Part shown: positions 49,770 through 56,562 of the stretch, one piece after another
Position numbering within the stretch: position 1 is the stretch's first letter
Layout: each line of letters starts with the position of its first letter
Origin: Lyngbya sp. CCAP 1446/10
Lineage (GTDB): Bacteria > Cyanobacteriota > Cyanobacteriia > Cyanobacteriales > Microcoleaceae
Assembly: GCF_026130175.1 (NCBI RefSeq)
Contig: NZ_JAIGNI010000002.1
Coordinates: forward strand, 1 to 64,000
Direction: 5' to 3'
DNA: 64,000 bases
The notes under the pieces: model-generated
Databases searched by the model: none
Told to the model about the DNA's origin: nothing
Seen by the model: the letters and a program-made list of their open reading frames with translations, nothing else
Position numbers and translations under genes: made by a program

Positions 49770-51356
49770 ATGCCCCTAACGCTTTACAACAGCTTGACCC
49801 GCCGCGAATCACCTTTCGAGCCCCTCGAACCCTCAAAGGTGCGGATGTACTGTTGCGGCGTTACGGTATACGATTACTGCCACGTCGGCCACGCCCGCGC
49901 CTACATTGTTTGGGATATGGTGCGCCGATATTTGATGTGGCGCGGATACGATGTGCGCTACGTTCAGAATTTTACAGATATTGACGACAAAATTCTCAAC
50001 CGCGCCCGCGAAACAAATTCCACAATGGAAGCCGTAGCCGAACGCTTCATCAAGGCATATTTGGCCGACATGGACAAACTAAATATTCTCAGGGCTGATG
50101 AATATCCCCGCGCCACACACTCAATGGACGGCATCAAACGGCTGATTCACGAGTTAGAAAACAAAGGCTTTGCTTATGCGAACAGCGGCGACGTTTACTA
50201 CAGCGTCCGCAAGTTTGACAACTACGGAAAGCTTTCTGGCCGCAAGTTAGAAGAAATGGAATCCGGGGCTAGCGGTAGAATAGAAACCGCCGAAATAGAA
50301 GCTCAAAAAAAGCAAGATTCATCAGATTTTGCCCTGTGGAAAAGTGCAAAACCCGGTGAACCTTTTTGGGATTCATCTTGGGGAAAAGGTCGCCCCGGAT
50401 GGCACATTGAATGTTCGGCGATGGTGCGCGATTGCTTGGGGGAAACAATTGATATTCACTGCGGCGGTTCCGATTTAATTTTTCCGCACCACGAAAACGA
50501 AATTGCTCAATCTGAAGCCGCGACTGGTAAGTCTCTGGCTAATTATTGGATGCACAATGCTTTTGTGACTGTCAATGGCAGAAAGATGTCAAAGTCTTTG
50601 CACAATTTTATTACTATTCGCGATTTGTTGGAGGGGAATTGGTCGGGCGATTTGGAATCTGACCCCCCCCAGCCCCCCCTTGCTAAGGGGGGGAGTAAGA
50701 GTGATAAGTCAAAAGCGGTGGAACCGATGGCGGTGAGGCTGTTTGTTTTGATGGCGCAGTATCGCAGTCAGATTGATTTTACTGAAGAGGCGATCGCTAG
50801 CGCTCGAAATGGCTGGCATACTCTTGAAGAAAGCCTCGCTTTTGGTGATTCGCACGGTTCCCAATTGGGCTGGGATTCAGAAAAAACTCTGAAATTGCCC
50901 ATAATGGAGAGTGAGGCTGTACAGCAATTTAGAGCAGCGATGGATGATGATTTCAATACTCCTAATGCTTTAGCTGTTCTGTTTGAATTGGCGAAGGAAT
51001 TGCGGCGCGAAAGCAATATAATTGTACATGGGGGAAAAACGGAAATACCTTCGGAAGTGTTGCAACAAAAGTGGCAGAATCTGGTTAAGTTATCCGAAGT
51101 TTTAGGATTTAGAAAACCCAAACTCGTCCCGCTAAGTGCGACTATCAATATCCCTTCCGCATCTTTCAGTATTAATACATTTGAAATCATTAGCGGATTA
51201 ACTGATGAGGAGATTGAGGTGATGATTCAGCAGAGGAAAGATGCCCGAAAAGCTAAGAATTTCGCTGAGGGCGATCGCCTTCGTGATGAACTTAAGGATA
51301 ATGGGATTACTCTAATCGATCAAAAGGATGGTACTACCATCTGGCACCGTGGTTGA
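49770..51356 (+). CDS. cysS: Cysteinyl-tRNA synthetase with an in-frame repeat insertion
   Basis: 528 residues, longer than the usual 465-490. Class-I synthetase charging tRNA-Cys. HIGH motif is HVGH (38-41), with Zn-binding Cys near 29-30 and in HIECSAM, the second zinc segment IFPHHENEIAQSEA, and KMSKS at 272-276. At about 298-315 the sequence DPPQPPLAKGGSKSDKSK is encoded by an R3 palindrome (50661-50694) that has entered in frame shortly after KMSKS, where other CysS proteins read straight through. The extra segment is flexible and presumably tolerated, since a cell needs one working CysS. The C-terminal anticodon-binding part is normal. Confidence 0.93.
   Translation: MPLTLYNSLTRRESPFEPLEPSKVRMYCCGVTVYDYCHVGHARAYIVWDMVRRYLMWRGYDVRYVQNFTDIDDKILNRARETNSTMEAVAERFIKAYLADMDKLNILRADEYPRATHSMDGIKRLIHELENKGFAYANSGDVYYSVRKFDNYGKLSGRKLEEMESGASGRIETAEIEAQKKQDSSDFALWKSAKPGEPFWDSSWGKGRPGWHIECSAMVRDCLGETIDIHCGGSDLIFPHHENEIAQSEAATGKSLANYWMHNAFVTVNGRKMSKSLHNFITIRDLLEGNWSGDLESDPPQPPLAKGGSKSDKSKAVEPMAVRLFVLMAQYRSQIDFTEEAIASARNGWHTLEESLAFGDSHGSQLGWDSEKTLKLPIMESEAVQQFRAAMDDDFNTPNALAVLFELAKELRRESNIIVHGGKTEIPSEVLQQKWQNLVKLSEVLGFRKPKLVPLSATINIPSASFSINTFEIISGLTDEEIEVMIQQRKDARKAKNFAEGDRLRDELKDNGITLIDQKDGTTIWHRG
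50661..50694. repeat. R3 palindrome inside cysS
   Basis: CCCCCCCTTGCTAAGGGGGG core preceded by a C-run and AG. Same core as at 755-770. Length plus flank keeps the frame of cysS. Confidence 0.9.
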
Positions 51357-51365
51357 AACTCAATT

Positions 51366-51417
51366 CATAGTCTGCGGAGGCAGACTTTGTTTGACAAAAA
51401 GCGGTTTCAACCGCCGA
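51366..51417. repeat. R2 repeat that cuts into the DUF433 gene
   Basis: AGTCTGCGGAGGCAGACTTT then GCGGTTTCAACCGCCG. Its end supplies the last codons and stop of the minus-strand gene at 51407. Confidence 0.8.
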
Positions 51418-51598
51418 ATTCTAAACACGCTCTAATATCTTCCTCCGTCAACTCTGGAAAGTCGTCGATAATCTCTGCATGAGACATTCCCGCAGCTAGC
51501 CAACCTAACACATCATATACCGTAATTCGCATTCGCCTGATGCAAGGCTTTCCACCGCGTTTACCTGGTTCGATCGTAATGATGTTGCGATAGCTCAT
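51407..51598 (-). CDS. DUF433 protein (VapB-like antitoxin family), C-terminally clipped
   Basis: 63 residues. DUF433 helix-turn-helix-like protein: ITIEPGKRGGKPCIRRMRITVYDVLGWLAAGMSHAEIIDDFPELTEEDIRACL. Family members usually continue for another 10-15 residues after this helix. Here the frame runs into an R2 repeat and stops at EFGG. The N terminus is intact. A DUF5615-type PIN toxin, the common partner, is not present on either side. Confidence 0.8.
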   Translation of the reverse strand: MSYRNIITIEPGKRGGKPCIRRMRITVYDVLGWLAAGMSHAEIIDDFPELTEEDIRACLEFGG

Positions 51599-51652
51599 GA
51601 CAAGACCGAGTTGAGTACACTTTTCTTTAAGTTTAGCTTAGTCCTGGAAAAG

Positions 51653-52609
51653 TTATATCGGCTTTAACTTATTCGCAAATTCGGCAACAGCCTCGACAAA
51701 TTCTGCGGTTGATTCGTAGGGTAAAACGTTGCGCCCCGGCATTAATAAACCCTCTGCGTTGGAAAAGTTAGCCAAATATTGCGCTAGTCTTTCCTCCGGT
51801 TTTTCCTCTTTACCCGATTGACTGATGCTTGAGGCTTTTTCCCCCATGACAACGAGTACGGGAGGTTCAAATTTTTGAATTGTACCGCTGTAATCCTTGC
51901 GCCAAAACCCCGCCAAAAACGAGTAAACTGCGTGGCGGCTGTCAGGATTTGCCGCCCCAGCCTGCAAAGCCTCCAACCATTCGCTATCAACATTTGCCGC
52001 ATCGCCAAACAGTTGTTTAACAGAAAAAGATCGCAAAAATTCAGCGCGTCTGGCGTAGCGATAAAAAGCGTTTCCCAAGGGAGAATCTAACAAATTCCAG
52101 ACGATTCTTTGCTGTCTCTCTGTCGAATGTTTGTTCATCACCGCCCAAGCTGGAGGCCCGGCGAGGATTAATCCGTGGATCAAATTAGAACCGCTTTCCT
52201 GCTGGATTTTGGCTAATTCCAAGGCTACACACAGTAAAGCACCTTGCACGATTACGATCGCAGGTTTTTTTACTACAGTCTCCAAGAAAAACTGCAACTG
52301 TGCCGCCCAATCGTCAGGATAGCAAGCCACAGCAGGCATTTCGGAATCGCCGCATCCCAAAAGATCGGGATTGTAAATCGGATTTGTGTTCCCCGATGTG
52401 TACCAATTTTCGCAAAATCTCTGCCAAAATACTTTTGACAATCCAACTCCTACGGGATGGATTAATAACAAAGGAATGCTATCTTCTGTCGCATTAGTTG
52501 GTTGATAAACATCATAAGCACAGCGATAATTTTGCCATTCGTAAAACAGCGTTGGTGATTTTATAGACGAAATGGGAGATAATTGTGGGGTTGAATATTG
52601 GGGCTGCAT
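51653..52609 (-). CDS. Alpha/beta-hydrolase fold protein lacking the usual catalytic residues
   Basis: 318 residues. Fold markers are LLLIHPVGVGLSKVFW (oxyanion region), YNPDLLGCGDS, and VVMGEKASSISQ. At the nucleophile elbow the sequence is AIVIVQGALLCVALELA, with Ala124 where Ser is expected. Near the C terminus PGRNVLPYESTAEFVEAV has Arg and Tyr where GH...PH-x-E normally supplies the catalytic His. It is therefore probably a non-hydrolytic or altered member; similar sequences occur in cyanobacteria. It precedes no recognisable partner. Confidence 0.75.
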   Translation of the reverse strand: MQPQYSTPQLSPISSIKSPTLFYEWQNYRCAYDVYQPTNATEDSIPLLLIHPVGVGLSKVFWQRFCENWYTSGNTNPIYNPDLLGCGDSEMPAVACYPDDWAAQLQFFLETVVKKPAIVIVQGALLCVALELAKIQQESGSNLIHGLILAGPPAWAVMNKHSTERQQRIVWNLLDSPLGNAFYRYARRAEFLRSFSVKQLFGDAANVDSEWLEALQAGAANPDSRHAVYSFLAGFWRKDYSGTIQKFEPPVLVVMGEKASSISQSGKEEKPEERLAQYLANFSNAEGLLMPGRNVLPYESTAEFVEAVAEFANKLKPI

Positions 52610-52633
52610 ATTAATCTTTTAATTTTTTATGTA

Positions 52634-52948
52634 CTATGCTAGGACAATGCGAGTTTGACCTTGGACATTTGGTTGCGAGTGGGCAATACGAATCTCTACA
52701 TTGCTGCCGAGTGCGTTGATAAAACGAAATAGGCTTTCTATAGAGAAGTCGGATAATTTGCCGCGCATCAATGCTGATATCTGGGGTTGAGTGATTCCTA
52801 AAATCTTTGCTGCTTCAATCTGGGTTACTTTGCGTTCCGAGATTAACTCACTGATTTGATGAGCTAGTTCTGCCTTAATCAATAGTTCATCAGGATTCGG
52901 GAGCCCTAAGTCAGCAAAGACATTCCCACTGCTTGAATGCACTTTCAT
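52634..52948 (-). CDS. XRE-family HTH protein, HigA-like, solitary
   Basis: 104 residues. The helix-turn-helix is at about 48-75 (TQIEAAKILGITQPQISALMRGKLSDFSIESLFRFINALG). This is the HTH type that partners Gp49/HigB-like RelE toxins, whose gene normally lies just upstream. Here the 80 upstream bases run to a divergent gene and hold no toxin. The start is the ATG at 52948. A promoter is visible at 52963-52992. Confidence 0.85.
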   Translation of the reverse strand: MKVHSSSGNVFADLGLPNPDELLIKAELAHQISELISERKVTQIEAAKILGITQPQISALMRGKLSDFSIESLFRFINALGSNVEIRIAHSQPNVQGQTRIVLA

Positions 52949-52962
52949 TGTCTTATTTATAA

Positions 52963-52992
52963 TTTATATCGTATAGTTTATTATAACATCAA
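52963..52992 (-). promoter_or_regulatory. Promoter candidate of the XRE gene
   Basis: TTGATG (-35, 52987-52992), 18-base spacer, TATAAA (-10, 52963-52968) on the minus strand, 15 bases from the start codon. The A+T-rich spacer contains TATACGATATA. Confidence 0.45.
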
Positions 52993-53028
52993 GGGTAACA
53001 GATTCGGCAACAATATAATTACTCAATC

Positions 53029-54135
53029 ATGTCAGAACAGCGGATTACAATTTCCATACCAAACTTGCTGCTCATTGTAGCATCGTCCTTGCTGCTAGTG
53101 CTGCTGTGGCAATTACGCAGCCTGCTAGTAATTTTGATGATATCAGTCGTGCTCGCCGCTTCGATCGTCCCGATCGTCAATTGGGCCGAAACCCTGCGCC
53201 TCCCCCGCTGGCTGGCGGTAATTCTGGTTTATCTAAGTCTGATTGGCGGATTCAGCGGGACTGTAGTGTTAATCGGCCCGACAATCATCGAACAAATCCA
53301 GTTACTCGTGCGACTGTTACCAGTTTATACTGAAAGCCTGAAAACCTTAGCAACTAATCTATTGAGTCGCTTAACCGACGACGCCCCAACCTTGGTTGGT
53401 CAGTTTGTGGACACTCAATCGCTGACGAATTGGCTGATTCGATCGAGTCAACAACTGATTTTGCGATCGTACAGTTTAACTAGAGGCATTTTAGGAGGTG
53501 TTTTCAGCTTAATTTTGGCATTATTTATTTCAGGTTATATGGTTGCTGATAGCAACACATTAATTAAAAGTTTGGTGCAGTTTTTCCCGAAACCTTGGGA
53601 TGAAAGATTAGCCGCCCAAGCAACTCCCATCGGTCAAAGAATGGGGAGTTATATTCGGGGACGGGTGTTAGTTTCGGGAATTTTAGGGATATTTATTACC
53701 ACAGGTTTGAGCGTTTTGGGAATGCCGGAATTTGCTTTGGGCTTAGGTGCGATCGCAGGTGTGACAAATCTGATTCCCTTCATCGGCCCAGTTTTGGGCG
53801 CAGTACCAGCATTAATCGTAGCGTTAGCTAAAGGCGGCTGGATACTTTTGTGGGTATTGCTCTTATTTGTATTTATCCAAAACTTGGAAACTTACGTGCT
53901 CGATCCTTTGCTGGTTGGTTCCTCGGTTGGCGTGCATCCCTTATATCAATTGTTGTCCGTCCTCGGAGGCGTGCAAGTATTGGGAATTATCGGCGCAATA
54001 ATTGTGCCGCCTTGGTTTGCGGGAGTGGCGGCTTTAGTTGAGAACTTGTATTTAAAACCGAAGCTGAGGAGTGAACATCGAGAGACAATAAATCAAGCTA
54101 AAAATAATTCTGACTTACCGTCTATAACACCTTGA
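53029..54135 (+). CDS. AI-2E/PerM-family transporter
   Basis: 368 residues with about eight membrane spans. Family wording: LLLVLLWQLRSLLVILMISVVLAASIVPIVNW, RMGSYIRGRVLVSGILGIFITTGL, GVTNLIPFIGPVLGAVPALIVAL, and LVGSSVGVHPLYQLLSVLGG. Members are uncharacterised permeases or Na+/H+-antiporter-like proteins; the AI-2 export role rests on few cases. Divergent from the XRE gene. The polar C-terminal tail is non-conserved. Confidence 0.9.
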   Translation: MSEQRITISIPNLLLIVASSLLLVLLWQLRSLLVILMISVVLAASIVPIVNWAETLRLPRWLAVILVYLSLIGGFSGTVVLIGPTIIEQIQLLVRLLPVYTESLKTLATNLLSRLTDDAPTLVGQFVDTQSLTNWLIRSSQQLILRSYSLTRGILGGVFSLILALFISGYMVADSNTLIKSLVQFFPKPWDERLAAQATPIGQRMGSYIRGRVLVSGILGIFITTGLSVLGMPEFALGLGAIAGVTNLIPFIGPVLGAVPALIVALAKGGWILLWVLLLFVFIQNLETYVLDPLLVGSSVGVHPLYQLLSVLGGVQVLGIIGAIIVPPWFAGVAALVENLYLKPKLRSEHRETINQAKNNSDLPSITP

Positions 54136-54289
54136 ACATTCAACACAGTAGACTTGAATTGTCAGAATTCACAAACTATATTGAAATCATCTGCGTTGAT
54201 CTGTGTTTATCCGCTCATATCTGCGGTCGATCTATCAATCAAAGACTTAGGAAATAAGTCTAGTATCTAGAAGCCCGCTAACTAATGAC
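54136..54289. other. Spacer left of the MITE
   Basis: Contains a diverged ATCTGCGTTGATCTGTGTTT repeat (about 54188-54215), the same type as near 36530. It ends in CTAATGAC, the left target duplication of the element. Confidence 0.55.
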
Positions 54290-54502
54290 GTAAGGATTCA
54301 GGTGACTGAACTCCTTGCTGGGCAAAGACTTTAGATCTGGAGCTTGATACTAAATCAATCTCTATTCTCAATAAGCCGCGAAAAACTGTCACTTTTCCTC
54401 GTTTATTGACAATTAACCACGAAAGACAAAAACCCTTATTTTGCCCTAAAACCCTCACCAGACAAGCGTTGGAGCCGCAAGTTTTTAGACCTGAATCCTT
54501 AC
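54290..54502. mobile_element. 213-bp MITE with 14-bp terminal inverted repeats
   Basis: GTAAGGATTCAGGT at 54290-54303 is exactly inverted at 54489-54502. Both outer sides carry CTAATGAC (54282-54289 and 54503-54510), an 8-base duplication. It inserted next to or within a TAATGAC heptamer array. No coding frame. GTAA-starting ends with 8-base duplications are the rule for IS66-family elements, so mobilisation by an IS66-type transposase is a reasonable guess. Confidence 0.7.
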
Positions 54503-54613
54503 CTAATGACCAATGACTAATGACTAATGACCAATGACTAATGACTAATGACTAATGCCCAATGCCCAATGCCCAATGCCCAATGCCCAATGCCCAATGC
54601 CCAATGCCCAATG
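54503..54613. repeat. Heptamer arrays (TAATGAC, then ATGCCCA)
   Basis: A TAATGAC/CAATGAC array grading into an AATGCCC array and back, ending at the stop codon of the OmpA-family gene. Confidence 0.85.
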
Positions 54614-54614
54614 A

Positions 54615-55529
54615 CTAAGGACTAATTGCCACTTCAATGCGGCGGTTGCGCTGCCGATTGATATCAGAACTATTATCCACCGAAGGGCGACTTTCCCCGT
54701 AGCCGATCGCCACCCAATGATAACTCTGACCGAGGACACCAGACAAATACTGCACCACAGCCTGAGCCCGCGCCAACGAGACATTGCGATTTTCCGCCTC
54801 TTCCCCCACGTCGTCAGTGTGGCCCGCAACCCGCACCGTCGCCCCCTCAGAACTGCGCAACTCCGCCACCAAATTGTCCAAAATCGCACTGGTTCCAGCC
54901 CGCAGAGAAATGCTGCCCGTATCAAACAAAACATCGCTGGGGAGAGTTACCATCAGCCCATCCCCTCCAAACGGATTTTTCGCATTCTGCGGCTGCGCGT
55001 TGGCATTTCCAGGGCTTAATGTGGGTAAAGCCAGAGGAGAAGCGGTTGCAGTTGCGGTTGCAGCCAATTCCCGCGACATCAACTGCAACCGCTTTTCCAA
55101 AGTTTCCGTCGGGCGACTGCTACCCAACTGACTCTCTAAAGCCGCTGTGCGCCCAATTAGCGCGTTGAGCTCGCCCTGCAACTGTCTCAAATCTCCTTGC
55201 AATTTCTCTCTTTGGGCTGGGCTAACTTTTGACTGGGGAGTGGGTGTAACGGTTGGTGTTGGAAGCGCCGGAATTTGCTTTGCTGGGGCGCGTTTCGGGC
55301 TGGGGGTCAAATTTTGAGTTAGGCGCAGCAATCTCTCGGCGATCGGCATTTCCGTGGCGCGTGAGGGGTAAATTTGGGCGATCGTCATCCCCAAAACCCA
55401 CGCAAAACCGCTGCCTACTCCCAGCAGCAGCAATCGAAATATCAGCGACAGTACAAGCAAGCCTTTTCCCCGCGACTTGGAGGCGCGAGTCGGGGGGATT
55501 GAAGGTATTTGTTTAGAAGTTCGCGTCAT
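54615..55529 (-). CDS. OmpA-family protein
   Basis: 304 residues from ATG 55529, which has GGGAGGTAAC just upstream; the longer frame to 55667 reads through repeat DNA. One membrane anchor at about 18-42 (LLVLSLIFRLLLLGVGSGFAWVLG). A Pro/Thr-rich linker and a coiled coil (EKLQGDLRQLQGELNALIGR) follow. The C-terminal OmpA/MotB peptidoglycan-binding domain has VLFDTGSISLRAGTSAILDNL, VRVAGHTDDVG and NRNVSLARAQAVVQYL. Probably tethers the cytoplasmic membrane to peptidoglycan; MotB-like ion-channel residues are absent. Confidence 0.88.
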   Translation of the reverse strand: MTRTSKQIPSIPPTRASKSRGKGLLVLSLIFRLLLLGVGSGFAWVLGMTIAQIYPSRATEMPIAERLLRLTQNLTPSPKRAPAKQIPALPTPTVTPTPQSKVSPAQREKLQGDLRQLQGELNALIGRTAALESQLGSSRPTETLEKRLQLMSRELAATATATASPLALPTLSPGNANAQPQNAKNPFGGDGLMVTLPSDVLFDTGSISLRAGTSAILDNLVAELRSSEGATVRVAGHTDDVGEEAENRNVSLARAQAVVQYLSGVLGQSYHWVAIGYGESRPSVDNSSDINRQRNRRIEVAISP

Positions 55530-55885
55530 GTTACCTCCCTCTCGGTGCACATACCAGATTAATTTCGATACTATCCTATCTGATTTGAGATTTGAGATTT
55601 GAGATTTTTTCTCCAATCTCAAATAGACAAGATTGCAAAAGTAGCTGGGACGGGATCTCCGGCCCATCCCACAAAAATCTTTCTTTCTTGTGGGATGGGC
55701 TTCTAGCCCGTCCTAAAATTTAATTAAAAGGACTTTTGCAAGATGTCTAATCTAAAAAAGAAATCCGGTTTCTAGAAATCTGGGGTTTAGCCGCGCAGCA
55801 TCTGCTGAGAAACCGGATTTCTAGTCCCCCGCGTGTAAGCCTAAATCTGTTAGATAATACTGTAGACCTTCTGGACAAAAAACCG
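55530..55885. repeat. Spacer with three hairpin or tandem repeats
   Basis: GAGATTT heptamers (about 55578-55605). A long inverted repeat at 55647-55713 (GGGACGGGAT and GGCCCATCCCACAA pairing with TTGTGGGATGGGC and CCCGTCC). A second at 55760-55821 (GAAATCCGGTTTC with GAAACCGGATTTC). No gene. Confidence 0.75.
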
Positions 55886-56557
55886 ATGACCGACCCTTTA
55901 AATAGCGCCTATCCCGTTCCTTGGGAATGGATTAGTGACACTCACGCTAAGGTTAGTTCAACTAGCGGCACGGGCCTCCGTTACTATCGCAGTCCTTCCT
56001 TAGTTTCAACTAACGGCCAATACGCGGCTTACAGTCGAATTGAGTTGCAAGTACAGCCGGAATTAGCCGAGTGTCGGGTTAGTAGCGTCATGTTTGTGGA
56101 AAATCTCAAAACCGGGGAACTGCAAACGGTGGCGGCTGCTTCGCCGCTGGCGGAAAGCGGAATGTATGCTAGCGATGACACAGATATGTCCGGGACGATC
56201 GCCATTTTAGTGCCTGTTTCTTGGAATCAAGACGGTTCCCGCGTTCTCGCCCGCGAATTTGAAGCGCTGTTCAACTCTTCCGATATGTCCGACTACGCGG
56301 TCATTTGGGATAAAAATGATAATTACACTTATACCGTTGCTCCGGCTCGCAGTCTTTACACTCATGCTGTATTGTTGGGTTGGAGTCAAGTTTGTCCGGG
56401 ACAAGTTCTGTTCCGTGCCGGCAATTTGGGCGATCGATCTTGGCCTCTTTGTGCAGTCGATATCACTGGCCAAACAGTAGCTGTCAGCGAAGACAAACCC
56501 TTAGTTTTCGGCACTCAAGCCAGCACAGACTGGATCGAACCTAAAACTCGTTTTTAG
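55886..56557 (+). CDS. Conserved-looking protein of unknown function, operon with the next gene
   Basis: 223 residues, no signal peptide. Opens MTDPLNSAYPVPWEWI and contains beta-strand-rich segments (YRSPSLVSTNGQYAAYSRIELQ, SVMFVENLKTGELQ, AILVPVSWNQDGSRVLAREF) reminiscent of TolB/beta-propeller blades, but no motif I can name. The stop is five bases before the ATG of the 692-residue gene, so the two are almost certainly co-transcribed. Confidence 0.7.
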   Translation: MTDPLNSAYPVPWEWISDTHAKVSSTSGTGLRYYRSPSLVSTNGQYAAYSRIELQVQPELAECRVSSVMFVENLKTGELQTVAAASPLAESGMYASDDTDMSGTIAILVPVSWNQDGSRVLAREFEALFNSSDMSDYAVIWDKNDNYTYTVAPARSLYTHAVLLGWSQVCPGQVLFRAGNLGDRSWPLCAVDITGQTVAVSEDKPLVFGTQASTDWIEPKTRF

Positions 56558-56562
56558 ATATT

